A stretch of DNA of 64,000 nucleotides from Weissella oryzae SG25 (GTDB lineage Bacteria; Bacillota; Bacilli; Lactobacillales; Lactobacillaceae). Position numbers and translations under genes: made by a program. Of this stretch, positions 51,121 through 60,339 are shown piece after piece. Position 1 is the first letter of the stretch. Each line of letters begins with the position of its first letter. The stretch spans positions 1 to 64,000 of the forward strand of contig NZ_DF820485.1 in assembly GCF_000691805.2 (NCBI RefSeq), written 5' to 3'. The notes beneath the pieces were generated by a model. That model had not been told where the DNA came from and did not search any database. It saw only the letters and a program-made list of their open reading frames with translations.

Positions 51121-52922
51121 AACGAACAAACTATGCAGGATTAATTGACGAGAGTTATTTAGAACAGACTGTAACCTTGCAAGGTTGGGTACAAAAGCGA
51201 CGTGATTTTGGTGGCTTGATTTTCGTTGATTTACGTGACCGAGAAGGGTTAGTGCAATTAGCCTTTTCAGAGGAAAGCTCAGCTGATGCTTTGCATTTGG
51301 CAGAAAAAATACGAGCTGAATATGTGATTGAGGTAACTGGAGTCGTTACAGCGCGAGTTGCTGGCCAAGAAAACCCAAGGTTGAAGTCAGGTAAGATTGA
51401 AATTAAGGTCACTTCAGCTAGCATTTTAGCCGAAGCTCAGACACCACCATTTGAAATTGGTAATGCTGAGAATGTATCTGATGAAATGCGGTTAAAATAT
51501 CGCTATCTTGATTTGCGTCGACCAGAAATGCAGCAAAACTTGTTGGTTCGGTCAAAGATAACAGCAGCCACGCATGCCTTCTTAGATGCAAATGGCTTTA
51601 TTGACATTGAAACCCCAATTTTGGCCAAATCAACACCAGAAGGTGCCCGTGATTACTTAGTGCCATCAAGAATTTATCCAGGTTCTTTTTATGCCCTACC
51701 ACAATCACCCCAACTCTTTAAGCAGTTATTAATGGGAGCTGGTTTTGATCGCTACTATCAAGTGGCACGTGCCTTTCGTGATGAAGATTTACGGGGCGAT
51801 CGCCAACCTGAGTTTACACAACTCGATGTTGAGATGTCCTTTATGACACAGACTGAAATTATGGCGTTAGTTAATCAATGGGTACAAGCAATCATGGCTA
51901 AAACAGTTAATTATGACTTGGCCATTGATGAAATTCCAACACTTGATTATGCTGATTCGATGCGACGCTTCGGAACTGATAAGCCAGATATGCGTTTTGA
52001 TATGGAGTTGCAAGATCTCTCAACCTTGATGGCAGATGCTGAATTTGGTGTTTTTGCCAATGCAATCAAAAATGGTGGACAAGTTAAAGCCATCGTTGTG
52101 CCAGGAGCGGCAGACAAATACTCACGTAAAGACATTGATAAACTAGGACAATACGTTGAGCGTTTTGGTGCTAAGGGTCTAGCTTGGCTTAAAGTAACTG
52201 ATGATGGTATTACTGGACCAATTGCTAAGTTCTTGACTGCCAAGGAAGCTGAGCTCTTAGCAGCTACAGATGCTAAAGCAGGTGATTTGATCTTGTTTGC
52301 TGCTGATAAGGCTGAAACTGTAGCGGCAACTTTGGATGCCTTACGTCGGATGACGGCCAAAGAAATGGGGTTAATTGATGAAAGTAAGTGGGCGTTTGCT
52401 TGGATTGTAAACTGGCCATTGTTTGACTATCAAGCTGAGGAAGACCGTTGGATTTCAGCACACCACCCATTTACTATGCCTAATGAAGAAGATCTTGATT
52501 TACTAAACAGTGTCGAAAGTGCGCATAAAGCACATGCACAATCATACGACTTAGTCTTAAATGGCTATGAATTAGGATCTGGTTCAATTCGTATTCATCG
52601 GATGGATATTCAAGAAAAGATGTTGGCGGCCCTAGGATTTACCAAAGAGGCTGCTCATAAGGCATTTGGCTTCCTTTTGGAAGGCATGACTTATGGGTTC
52701 CCACCAATGGGCGGAATTGCTCTAGGCTTAGATCGATTGGCTATGTTATTGGCTGGACAGGATAATATTCGTGAAGTGATTGCCTTCCCGAAGAACTCTA
52801 AGGCAACTGAACCAATGACTGAAGCTCCGCTACCAGTTGCAAAAGTTCAAGTTGAAGATGAACTTGGCTTGAAAGCACCTGTTTATGCGGAAAATATTGC
52901 GCCAAATATGGCAGAGGCATAA
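51117..52922 (+). CDS. aspS: aspartyl-tRNA synthetase
   Basis: This is a 601-residue bacterial-type AspRS. The N-terminal OB-fold ([22 protein letters not shown]) binds the anticodon. The catalytic core has the flipping loop ([14 protein letters not shown]), motif 2 ([20 protein letters not shown]), the GAD insertion domain and motif 3 ([16 protein letters not shown]). Translationally coupled to hisS (ATGA overlap). Confidence 0.96.
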   Translation: MKRTNYAGLIDESYLEQTVTLQGWVQKRRDFGGLIFVDLRDREGLVQLAFSEESSADALHLAEKIRAEYVIEVTGVVTARVAGQENPRLKSGKIEIKVTSASILAEAQTPPFEIGNAENVSDEMRLKYRYLDLRRPEMQQNLLVRSKITAATHAFLDANGFIDIETPILAKSTPEGARDYLVPSRIYPGSFYALPQSPQLFKQLLMGAGFDRYYQVARAFRDEDLRGDRQPEFTQLDVEMSFMTQTEIMALVNQWVQAIMAKTVNYDLAIDEIPTLDYADSMRRFGTDKPDMRFDMELQDLSTLMADAEFGVFANAIKNGGQVKAIVVPGAADKYSRKDIDKLGQYVERFGAKGLAWLKVTDDGITGPIAKFLTAKEAELLAATDAKAGDLILFAADKAETVAATLDALRRMTAKEMGLIDESKWAFAWIVNWPLFDYQAEEDRWISAHHPFTMPNEEDLDLLNSVESAHKAHAQSYDLVLNGYELGSGSIRIHRMDIQEKMLAALGFTKEAAHKAFGFLLEGMTYGFPPMGGIALGLDRLAMLLAGQDNIREVIAFPKNSKATEPMTEAPLPVAKVQVEDELGLKAPVYAENIAPNMAEA

Positions 52923-52924
52923 CG

Positions 52925-53806
52925 ATGGAACAATTTGATCGATTTTCTGGCGAACACGAGTATTCTGCTCGTGTTGGTGCAGCAATGGTATATGCGGTTG
53001 CTGCTTCAATTGCATTGAATTATTTTTGGACGCCCGGTCATATTTACTCATCAGGATTTACTGGGTTGGCTCAATTATTAAATACTGTAGCAGATCGGCT
53101 GTTTGGTATTCCAGCACCGGTTTACATCCTTTATTTGATTTTGAATATTCCCTTGTTAGTCTTTTCTTGGATTAAGATTGGTCATCGTTTTACATTTTTC
53201 TCCGGCTTGGCGATTGCCTTAGCCGCCCTTGCAATGCGCGTTTTGCATGGCCCAGACATTCCTTGGGTTAAAGACCCATTGGTTGATGCTATTTTTGGTG
53301 GTGCCTTGAATGGTTTTGGAACTGGGTTGGCCTTGAGAAATGGGTTATCAACAGGTGGTTTAGATATCATTGGTATCTTAGTTCGTCGTTGGACTGGTAT
53401 GAAAATGGGGGCGGCCAACTTAACGTTTAACTTTTTCATTCTTTTAGGTTCAGGAATCTTATTTGGCCCAGAATTTGCGCTATACACGGGAATTGGCTTA
53501 GTTGTAAATGCGCGGGTAATTGATTTAGTGTATACACGTCAGCAAAAACTGCAAGTAATGATTGTTACGGAAAATGAATGTGCCGTGGTGGATGCACTAC
53601 AAAATAAAATGCGCCGTGGAATCACCATTATTCATGGTGCTGAAGGTGGATTTAACCATCACAATAAGGATGTCTTGTTCACAGTGATTTCGCAACATGA
53701 ACAGTATGATTTGCAAGATGCCATTCATGAAGCTGATCCAGTTGCATGGGCTTCTGCTTGGCGAATTGACCGAACATTTGGTCGTTTCTTTGAACCACGT
53801 TTGTAA
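52925..53806 (+). CDS. YitT family membrane protein
   Basis: This is a 293-residue protein with about five to six membrane helices of the YitT (DUF161) type, showing FWTPGHIYSSGFTGLAQLL, FGGALNGFGTGLALRNGLSTGGLDIIGIL and the C-terminal DUF2179 domain (VMIVTENECAVVDALQNKMRRGITIIHGAEGGF). Function of the family is unresolved. It begins two bases after aspS, likely co-transcribed. Confidence 0.9.
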   Translation: MEQFDRFSGEHEYSARVGAAMVYAVAASIALNYFWTPGHIYSSGFTGLAQLLNTVADRLFGIPAPVYILYLILNIPLLVFSWIKIGHRFTFFSGLAIALAALAMRVLHGPDIPWVKDPLVDAIFGGALNGFGTGLALRNGLSTGGLDIIGILVRRWTGMKMGAANLTFNFFILLGSGILFGPEFALYTGIGLVVNARVIDLVYTRQQKLQVMIVTENECAVVDALQNKMRRGITIIHGAEGGFNHHNKDVLFTVISQHEQYDLQDAIHEADPVAWASAWRIDRTFGRFFEPRL

Positions 53807-53861
53807 AAATTGCCGGGATTTTTTAAATTCAGCCAATTACCAATAGGTTTCATAGAAAACG

Positions 53862-53889
53862 TTGACATAGGCTAACATTCTGGTAACAT
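53862..53889 (+). promoter_or_regulatory. rpsU promoter
   Basis: TTGACA and TAACAT are separated by 16 bases, about 65 bases before the rpsU start. Confidence 0.6.
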
Positions 53890-53954
53890 AGTTAGAGGAT
53901 AAAGTGTGCGACGAATATAGTTGAAAACTAACACGGGAAGGGAGGGTAAACATT

Positions 53955-54140
53955 ATGGCAAAGACAGTTGTTCGTAAGAATGAGTCTCTTGATGATGCTC
54001 TCCGTCGTTTCAAGCGCGGTGTATCAAAGGATGGTACTTTACAAGAGTACCGTAAGCGCGAGTACTACATTAAGCCATCAGTTCAACGTAAGTTGAAGGC
54101 TGAAGCAGCACGTAAGCGTAAAAACAAGAAGAGCCGCTAA
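53955..54140 (+). CDS. rpsU: ribosomal protein S21
   Basis: This is a 61-residue, extremely basic protein ([20 protein letters not shown], then [26 protein letters not shown]), an unmistakable S21 of the small ribosomal subunit. GGGAGG precedes the ATG. It is followed by a terminator, then yqeY, the typical rpsU-yqeY-phoH neighbourhood. Confidence 0.96.
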   Translation: MAKTVVRKNESLDDALRRFKRGVSKDGTLQEYRKREYYIKPSVQRKLKAEAARKRKNKKSR

Positions 54141-54151
54141 GCGCGTGTTCT

Positions 54152-54186
54152 AGCCGGGTTATCGTTTAGACGATGATCCGGTTTTG
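54152..54186 (+). terminator. rpsU terminator
   Basis: CCGGGTTATCGT pairs with ACGATGATCCGG (one mismatch) with loop TTAG, followed by TTTTGTTTT. Confidence 0.82.
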
Positions 54187-54215
54187 TTTTATAATGAGTA
54201 AAAAGGAGAAAAAAG

Positions 54216-54659
54216 ATGAGTTTATTAGAACAATTAACAGCTGATATGAAAACAGCGATGAAAGCTAAGGATAAAGAGACTTTGTCTGTTGTACGAATGG
54301 TAAAGGCTTCTCTATCAAATGAAGAAATCAAATTGGGACATCCATTGAGTGCAGATGATGAATTAGCAGTATTGTCACGAGAGATGAAGCAAAGGGTTGA
54401 GGAACAAGCTGCCTATGCTGATGCCGATCGTACTGATTTAGCTGATGGCATTCAAGTGCAAATGGATGTCTTAAAGCGCTATTTGCCAGAACAATTATCT
54501 GCCGATGAAGTAGCAGAAATTGTTAAGGCGACAATTGCAGAAGTTGGTGCAAGTTCAAAGGCCGATTTGGGTAAAGTGATGGGTGCTTTGATGCCTAAGG
54601 TTAAAGGTAAAGCTGATGGAAAGTTAGTAAGCCAGACCGTACAAAGTTTGCTAGCCTAA
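54216..54659 (+). CDS. yqeY: GatB/YqeY domain protein
   Basis: This 147-residue helical protein is of the YqeY family, related to the tail domain of the tRNA amidotransferase GatB. Typical segments are [29 protein letters not shown] and the C-terminal [34 protein letters not shown] precedes the ATG. Role is probably in tRNA or translation quality, but unproved. Confidence 0.93.
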   Translation: MSLLEQLTADMKTAMKAKDKETLSVVRMVKASLSNEEIKLGHPLSADDELAVLSREMKQRVEEQAAYADADRTDLADGIQVQMDVLKRYLPEQLSADEVAEIVKATIAEVGASSKADLGKVMGALMPKVKGKADGKLVSQTVQSLLA

Positions 54660-54758
54660 TTAGAGTATATTACATAGCTTTTTTAGCTATGATACATAGT
54701 ACAGATTATTTAACGGTGCGGTATAATAGAAGCACTATGAGATGTAAGGGGAAGGAAT

Positions 54759-55742
54759 TTGACAAAACCATTCGAAAAGCAATATACGTTTGAAAATGCG
54801 GAGCAAGAGATTGGCTTAGTTGGCCCTCAAGATGCTAATCTTCATTTATTAGAAGAAGGGATGCAAGTTGTAATTGTTGTGTTTGGTGACAAATTGACGA
54901 TTAAGGGTGAGCAAACCGCGGTCGAGGGAACCTTTGCGGTTATAGAGGCTCTAACAGCTTTGATTAAAAAAGGAATTAAACTAAATGCGACTGACCTGGT
55001 TTCTGCCATGAAGATGTATGAGCGGGGAACCTTGGAATACTTTGCAGATTTGTATACAGAAACGCTGCTCCATGACAGTAAAGGGCGAGCCGTTCGGGTT
55101 AAAAATTATGGTCAAAGGCGCTATGTGCAAGCAATTCAACATAACGATATAACTTTTGGCATTGGACCAGCCGGTACAGGTAAGACCTATTTGGCAGTTG
55201 TTATGGCAATTGCAGCGCTAAAGCGTGGTGATGTTGAACGAATTATTATTACACGACCAGCAGTTGAAGCTGGCGAAAGTTTGGGCTTTCTGCCTGGTGA
55301 TTTGAAGGAAAAAGTTGACCCTTATTTACGGCCAATTTATGATGCTTTAAATATGCTAATAGGAGCCGAACGGACTGAACGGTTTATGGAGCGGGGAACG
55401 ATTGAAATCGCACCTTTAGCTTATATGCGTGGTCGAACCTTAGATAATGCTTTTATCATTTTGGATGAAGCACAAAATACGACAACGCAACAAATGAAAA
55501 TGTTTTTGACACGATTAGGTTTTGGTTCGCAAATGATTGTGAATGGTGATATTTCACAAATTGATTTGCCTAGTCGGGTACGGTCTGGTCTAATCCAAGC
55601 CGAAACGATTTTACAAAATGTAGACCACATTGAATTTATTAATTTTGCTGCTGACGACGTGGTTAGACACCCGGTAGTCGGGGCAATTATTAATGCCTAT
55701 GATTTTTATGATGCAAAAGAAGCCGAAAAGAAAGAAGCGTAA
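54759..55742 (+). CDS. phoH: PhoH-like ATPase
   Basis: This is a 327-residue NTPase. The N-terminal KH-like domain (about 1-110) is followed by the P-loop IGPAGTGKTYLAVVMA, PAVEAGESLGFLPGDLKEKVDPYLRPIYDAL, and Walker B FIILDEAQNTTTQQMKMFLTR. TTG start with AAGGGGAAGG upstream. It is linked to ybeY, dgkA and era in the conserved Firmicutes rRNA-maturation/membrane cluster. Confidence 0.94.
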   Translation: MTKPFEKQYTFENAEQEIGLVGPQDANLHLLEEGMQVVIVVFGDKLTIKGEQTAVEGTFAVIEALTALIKKGIKLNATDLVSAMKMYERGTLEYFADLYTETLLHDSKGRAVRVKNYGQRRYVQAIQHNDITFGIGPAGTGKTYLAVVMAIAALKRGDVERIIITRPAVEAGESLGFLPGDLKEKVDPYLRPIYDALNMLIGAERTERFMERGTIEIAPLAYMRGRTLDNAFIILDEAQNTTTQQMKMFLTRLGFGSQMIVNGDISQIDLPSRVRSGLIQAETILQNVDHIEFINFAADDVVRHPVVGAIINAYDFYDAKEAEKKEA

Positions 55743-55746
55743 GATT

Positions 55747-56229
55747 ATGGATTTGGCAGTTTTTGACCAAACAAAGGAAGGCGTGTCAGCCGAACATATT
55801 GAATTGACTAAAAAAGTTTTAGACTATGCCGGAAAATACATTGATTTACCAGACAATACTGAGATGTCAGTAACCTTTGTAAATAATGATGAAATTCAGC
55901 GGTATAATCGTGAATATCGTGGCTTAGATAAGCCAACGGATGTAATTTCTTTTGCGATTGAAGAAGATGGTGATGATACTCCGCTAATTATGGATGATGA
56001 AATGGCGGCGGACTTAGCTAAAAATATTGGTGATATTATTGTGTCAGTAGATAAAATTGCCGAACAAGCAGTTTATCTTGAGCATTCCTATGAACGCGAG
56101 CTGGGATTCTTAATTGTGCATGGCTTTTTACATCTAAATGGCTATGACCACATGCGTAGTGAAGAAGACGAGCGAATTCATTTTGCGCTACAAGCAAAAA
56201 TATTAGATGACTATGGCCTTACACGATAA
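55747..56229 (+). CDS. ybeY: endoribonuclease YbeY
   Basis: This is a 160-residue rRNA maturation RNase. The zinc-binding signature HGFLHLNGYDH (three His, H-x3-H-x5-H) is clear, as is the RxLDKPTDVISF motif (RGLDKPTDVISF). The ATG at 55747 gives the normal N-terminus; an upstream frame extension overlapping phoH is rejected. It overlaps dgkA. Confidence 0.94.
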   Translation: MDLAVFDQTKEGVSAEHIELTKKVLDYAGKYIDLPDNTEMSVTFVNNDEIQRYNREYRGLDKPTDVISFAIEEDGDDTPLIMDDEMAADLAKNIGDIIVSVDKIAEQAVYLEHSYERELGFLIVHGFLHLNGYDHMRSEEDERIHFALQAKILDDYGLTR

Positions 56230-56629
56230 AGGAAATAAAAAGCAACCACAAATCGAAAAGAATAGTAATTTTTTGCAAGCTTTGGGTCATGCTTTAGAAG
56301 GAATTGGTCAGCTCTTAGTTCGCGAAAGAAATATGCGGATTCATTTTGCAGCAGCACTAATCGTTTTGATTGTTGGTTTAAAAGTTGGATTGGGGCGTTC
56401 TGATTGGCTATGGGTGACTGTGGCGGTATTTACAGTGATTATGGCGGAATTTGTCAACACGATTGTTGAGGCGATTGTTGACTTAATTGTAGGAGATCAT
56501 TATTTCTTTTTAGCAAAGGTAGCAAAAGATGTGGCTTCTGGTGCAGTTTTGGCTGCTGTGGGTTTTGCAATCATCATTGGAATTTTAATTTTCCAGCCAT
56601 ATATTTTCGCTTATTTAAGAACATTTTAA
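56207..56629 (+). CDS. dgkA: diacylglycerol/undecaprenol kinase
   Basis: This is a 140-residue membrane kinase with three helices and an amphipathic start ([29 protein letters not shown]). The catalytic signature [14 protein letters not shown] is present (the E-F-x-N-T-x-x-E pattern). In Gram-positives it phosphorylates mostly undecaprenol. ATG codons at 56207 and 56213 are both possible; it overlaps the end of ybeY by about 20 bases. Confidence 0.92.
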   Translation: MTMALHDKGNKKQPQIEKNSNFLQALGHALEGIGQLLVRERNMRIHFAAALIVLIVGLKVGLGRSDWLWVTVAVFTVIMAEFVNTIVEAIVDLIVGDHYFFLAKVAKDVASGAVLAAVGFAIIIGILIFQPYIFAYLRTF

Positions 56630-56666
56630 AGGCTCCATAGTGCGAGCCAGATTGGATAATATAGAT

Positions 56667-57575
56667 ATGAGTACAGAATTTAAGTCAGGCTTTATTGCCT
56701 TAGTTGGCCGGCCAAACGTTGGTAAGTCAACGCTCTTAAATAAAATGATTGGCGAAAAAATTGCCATTATGTCACCAAAAGCACAGACAACCCGAAATAA
56801 AATTCAAGGTATCTACACAACGGATGAAGGGCAGATTGTTTTCTTGGATACACCAGGGATTCATAAACCACAAAATTCATTGGGTGATTACATGGTTAAG
56901 ACAGCGATGTCGGCCTTGCACGAAGCAGATGTAATTTGGTTTATTGTCAATGCAGATCAAAAGCGAGGCGCAGGTGATGACTTTATTATCAACCGCTTGC
57001 GGGAGACTGAAACGCCAGTTAATTTGATTATCAATAAAATTGATTTAATTCATCCAGAGGAACTTTTGGCAATTATTGCTGATTATTCACAGCAAATGGA
57101 ATTTAATGATATCTATCCAATTTCAGCCTTAAAGGGTGATGGTGTTGATGAATTACTCAATAATGCCATGGCTAATTTGGCCGAAGGACCACAATATTAT
57201 CCTGCTGATCAAATTACTGATCATCCAGAACGCTTTATTATGGCTGAGTTGATTCGTGAAAAGGTCTTGCAACTAACCCGGCAGGAAGTCCCACATTCAG
57301 TAGCTGTAGTGATTGATAAGATTGAACGGCAAGATGATAAACATTTACATGTCCAAGCAACGATTATTGTTGAGCGACCAACACAAAAAAATATTGTGAT
57401 TGGTAAGCAAGGTGCAATGATTAAAGAAATCGGTATCCGTGCCCGACGTGATATTGAGCGTTTGCTTGGTGACAAAATTTTCCTTGAGACTTGGGTTAAG
57501 GTTGAAGAACGATGGCGTGATAAGCCACAAGCACTACAAACCTATGGTTATAAGGAAGACTCAGATTTTATTTAA
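56667..57575 (+). CDS. era: GTPase Era
   Basis: This is a 302-residue ribosome assembly GTPase. G1 is [10 protein letters not shown]3 is DTPG, G4 is NKID, G5 is SALKG, and the C-terminal KH domain contains [29 protein letters not shown] at 56640 could give a nine-residue extension; the ATG at 56667 matches the usual length. It binds 16S rRNA and joins phoH, ybeY and dgkA in one operon. Confidence 0.95.
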   Translation: MSTEFKSGFIALVGRPNVGKSTLLNKMIGEKIAIMSPKAQTTRNKIQGIYTTDEGQIVFLDTPGIHKPQNSLGDYMVKTAMSALHEADVIWFIVNADQKRGAGDDFIINRLRETETPVNLIINKIDLIHPEELLAIIADYSQQMEFNDIYPISALKGDGVDELLNNAMANLAEGPQYYPADQITDHPERFIMAELIREKVLQLTRQEVPHSVAVVIDKIERQDDKHLHVQATIIVERPTQKNIVIGKQGAMIKEIGIRARRDIERLLGDKIFLETWVKVEERWRDKPQALQTYGYKEDSDFI

Positions 57576-57582
57576 ATTAATT

Positions 57583-57612
57583 AAGCCCAAGCATAACTTT
57601 GCTTGGGCTTTT
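57583..57612 (+). terminator. era operon terminator
   Basis: AAGCCCAAGC pairs perfectly with GCTTGGGCTT, followed by TTTA. Confidence 0.9.
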
Positions 57613-57668
57613 ATATTAATTACTAGTTGTTTATAGGTTGATTGCATGTAGAAATCTATAATGAGCGA

Positions 57669-57710
57669 TTGAACTTACAAAAATCAAGTAGTATACTGAA
57701 AGCGTAAACA
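57669..57710 (+). promoter_or_regulatory. pox promoter and cre site
   Basis: TTGAAC (57669-57674), 17 bases, TATACT (57692-57697). TGAAAGCGTAAACA at 57697-57710 perfectly fits the CcpA operator consensus and lies exactly across the transcription start, so CcpA should repress this gene in the presence of preferred sugars. Confidence 0.85.
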
Positions 57711-57743
57711 AATTAGAGTTGTGACTTATGGGGGGATGAGAGT

Positions 57744-59543
57744 ATGGCAAATGATCAAAAGATGATTAAAGCCGGTGATGCGATGGTTAAGGTTCTAGAA
57801 GCTTGGGACGTCGATCATTTATACGGAATTCCAGGGGGTTCAATCAATTCAACAATGGACGCACTCCTGGATGAAAAGAGCAGTATCAAATACATTCAGG
57901 TTCGTCATGAAGAAGTTGGGGCTATGGCCGCAGCTGCGGATGCAAAGCTAACTGGTAAGATTGGGGTTGCCTTTGGCTCAGCTGGCCCTGGTGGTACTCA
58001 TTTATTAAATGGGCTTTACGATGCACGTGAAGATCACGTTCCTGTTTTGGCCTTGGTTGGTCAGTTTGGAACTTCTGGTATGAATATGGACACTTTCCAG
58101 GAGATGAACGAAAATCCAATTTATGCGGATGTAGCAGTATATAATGTAACGGTGGTGACAGCTGAGTCATTACCACATATCATTGATGAGGCAATTCGTC
58201 GGGCTTATGCACAACATGGCGTAGCTGTGGTGCAAATCCCAGTTGATTTACCATGGCAAGAAATTCCAGCTGAAAGTTGGTATGCCTCTGCTAACAGTTT
58301 CCAAAAGCCAGTTTATGAACATGTTGATATTGAGCAAGCACAAGAAATTACTGATATTTTGACAGCTGCAAAACGGCCGCTGATTTATTTTGGAATTGGT
58401 GCAAAGCAGGCAGGTGCAGAATTAGCTGCTTTGGCTGAAAAGTTGAAGATACCACTTATGAGTACTTATCCAGCTAAGGCCATTTTACCTGATCGCCAGC
58501 CATACTATCTTGGCTCAGCTAATCGAGTAGCACACAAGCCAGCCAATGAGGCCTTAGCTCAAGCAGACGTCGTATTATTTGTCGGCAGCAATTATCCTTT
58601 TGCGGAAGTTTCAAAAGCCTTTAAGCACGTTGAAAAGTTTTTGCAAATCGATATTGACCCAGCTAAGCTTGGTAAGCGCCACTATGCAGATGTCGCAATG
58701 TTGGCTGACGCAAAGCGGGCTTTGGCAAAGATAAATGAACTAGCTAGTGAAAAAGCTGCGACCCCTTGGTGGCAGGCTAATTTGGCTAATGTAGCGAATT
58801 GGAATGAATATCTAGTTAAGCTAGAGAGCAAGAAGGATGGCCCATTGCAGGCCTATCAAGCTTATGCGGCAATCAATAAGATTACAAACGCAGATACGAT
58901 TTTCTCTTTGGATGTTGGTGATGTGAATCAGCTAGCAAACCGTCACTTAATTCTCCAGCCAAGTAACCGCCACTTCACTTCAAATCTATTTGCAACCATG
59001 GGAGTTGGGATTCCAGGTGCCATTGCTGCAAAATTAAACTATCCTGAGCGACAAGTTTTGTCACTTTCTGGTGATGGTGGTGCTGCAATGGTAATGCAAG
59101 ATTTGGTTACTGAAGTACAGTACCATTTGCCAATTATTAATGTAGTCTTCTCAAATCATCAGTTTGGTTTCATTAAAGATGAGCAAGAGGATACTAATAA
59201 AGGTTATCTAGGGGTTACTTTCAATGATATTAACTTTGCCAAGGTAGCAGAGGCAGTTGGCATGAAGGGCTTCCGAGTAACGGAAATTAATCAATTAGCC
59301 GATGTTTTTGCTAAAGCAAAGGAAATTGGTCAGACTGAGCCAGTCTTAGTGGATGTAGTCATTACCAATGAACGGCCAATTCCGGTTGAGGCCATGGTTT
59401 TGGACCCACGACGTTATGATGCAGAAGCAATCGAAGCATTTAAGAAGCGTTATGAAGCCGAGGACCTACAACCATTTGCTAAGTACCTAGCAGATTATGG
59501 TGTGGTAATTGATAATGCAGAAATTGAACAGGGTGGCTTCTAA
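57744..59543 (+). CDS. pox: pyruvate oxidase
   Basis: This is a 599-residue thiamine diphosphate flavoenzyme converting pyruvate, phosphate and oxygen to acetyl phosphate, CO2 and hydrogen peroxide. N-terminal VDHLYGIPGGSINSTMDAL and the catalytic Glu in QVRHEEVGAMAAAADAK are present; the ThDP site is LSGDGGAAMVMQDLVTEVQYHLPIINVVFSNHQFG. It resembles Lactobacillus POX rather than acetolactate synthase. GGGGGGATG precedes the ATG. It carries a perfect cre at its promoter. Confidence 0.93.
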   Translation: MANDQKMIKAGDAMVKVLEAWDVDHLYGIPGGSINSTMDALLDEKSSIKYIQVRHEEVGAMAAAADAKLTGKIGVAFGSAGPGGTHLLNGLYDAREDHVPVLALVGQFGTSGMNMDTFQEMNENPIYADVAVYNVTVVTAESLPHIIDEAIRRAYAQHGVAVVQIPVDLPWQEIPAESWYASANSFQKPVYEHVDIEQAQEITDILTAAKRPLIYFGIGAKQAGAELAALAEKLKIPLMSTYPAKAILPDRQPYYLGSANRVAHKPANEALAQADVVLFVGSNYPFAEVSKAFKHVEKFLQIDIDPAKLGKRHYADVAMLADAKRALAKINELASEKAATPWWQANLANVANWNEYLVKLESKKDGPLQAYQAYAAINKITNADTIFSLDVGDVNQLANRHLILQPSNRHFTSNLFATMGVGIPGAIAAKLNYPERQVLSLSGDGGAAMVMQDLVTEVQYHLPIINVVFSNHQFGFIKDEQEDTNKGYLGVTFNDINFAKVAEAVGMKGFRVTEINQLADVFAKAKEIGQTEPVLVDVVITNERPIPVEAMVLDPRRYDAEAIEAFKKRYEAEDLQPFAKYLADYGVVIDNAEIEQGGF

Positions 59544-59590
59544 TTAATTTCTAGCCAACATGATTTTGATATAGTTAACCTAATTAATTG

Positions 59591-59626
59591 AAAATAGCTT
59601 TGCTAATCATAAGCAAAGCTATTTTT
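59591..59626 (+). terminator. pox terminator
   Basis: AAAATAGCTTTGCT pairs perfectly with AGCAAAGCTATTTT. Confidence 0.9.
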
Positions 59627-59694
59627 GTACTGTCGATAATTTGGTAGAATTAGGGGTTAAGAATAAAATAATCTTTATAAATTAGGAGGTAGCT

Positions 59695-60333
59695 ATGCAA
59701 AATCAATGGTGGCAAAGAAAGTGGGCTTTAGGATTAGGCGGCATTGGTGGTTTATTAATCATTCTTTTACCACTGTTAGGTACAATTATTTGGCCCATTT
59801 ATCGACCAGCTAGCTATCCAATTGCAATTCTATTGGCACAAGATGCTGATTTTGGATTAGCCTTTCGTAATATGTATCTAGTTGGCTTTGCCTTAATTCT
59901 ATTAATGTTAGTGGCTTTACAATTGTTGTATCGTTACGAAGCTAGCTTAAAACTACAGCACAGCGTTGCCTGGCTTTTTGGTGGTTTGGCAATTTTGACC
60001 CTATTTGGCTACTTGATGCCCCTACAAAATATGGCTGACTTAGCTGTATCTAAAGTAACCTGGTCACTTCGAGATGTTTTAGCGTTAATTGTGAATCTAT
60101 TATTAGCTTGGACCCTTTGGCGTTTTAGTAAAGCTTTGGCAAATCATAAGTTATTTTCACCAGCTAATGTGTTAAGACTTATGACAATTTTGTTTTTACT
60201 GTTCAATGCACTTGAATATGGTATGGCTCTGCTAGGCTGGCCTTTGAGTGGCTTAATGGATCTATTGAGCTATGATAGTTTGGCTTTGGCCTTTATCTAT
60301 CTGTCTTGGTATTATATGCGACAAGCGGAGTGA
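59695..60333 (+). CDS. six-helix membrane protein of unknown function
   Basis: This is a 212-residue protein with about six membrane helices and few charges. The YRPASYPIAILLAQDADFGLAFRNMYLVGFAL region recalls DUF998-type proteins, but this is uncertain. GGAGG precedes the ATG. Seven bases separate it from topB, so it may be co-transcribed. Confidence 0.75.
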   Translation: MQNQWWQRKWALGLGGIGGLLIILLPLLGTIIWPIYRPASYPIAILLAQDADFGLAFRNMYLVGFALILLMLVALQLLYRYEASLKLQHSVAWLFGGLAILTLFGYLMPLQNMADLAVSKVTWSLRDVLALIVNLLLAWTLWRFSKALANHKLFSPANVLRLMTILFLLFNALEYGMALLGWPLSGLMDLLSYDSLALAFIYLSWYYMRQAE

Positions 60334-60339
60334 TTTTTA

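Noticed and set aside
51947-52360. 137-residue minus-strand ORF within aspS
   Set aside because: It lies entirely inside a strongly conserved gene and has no start signals or motif.
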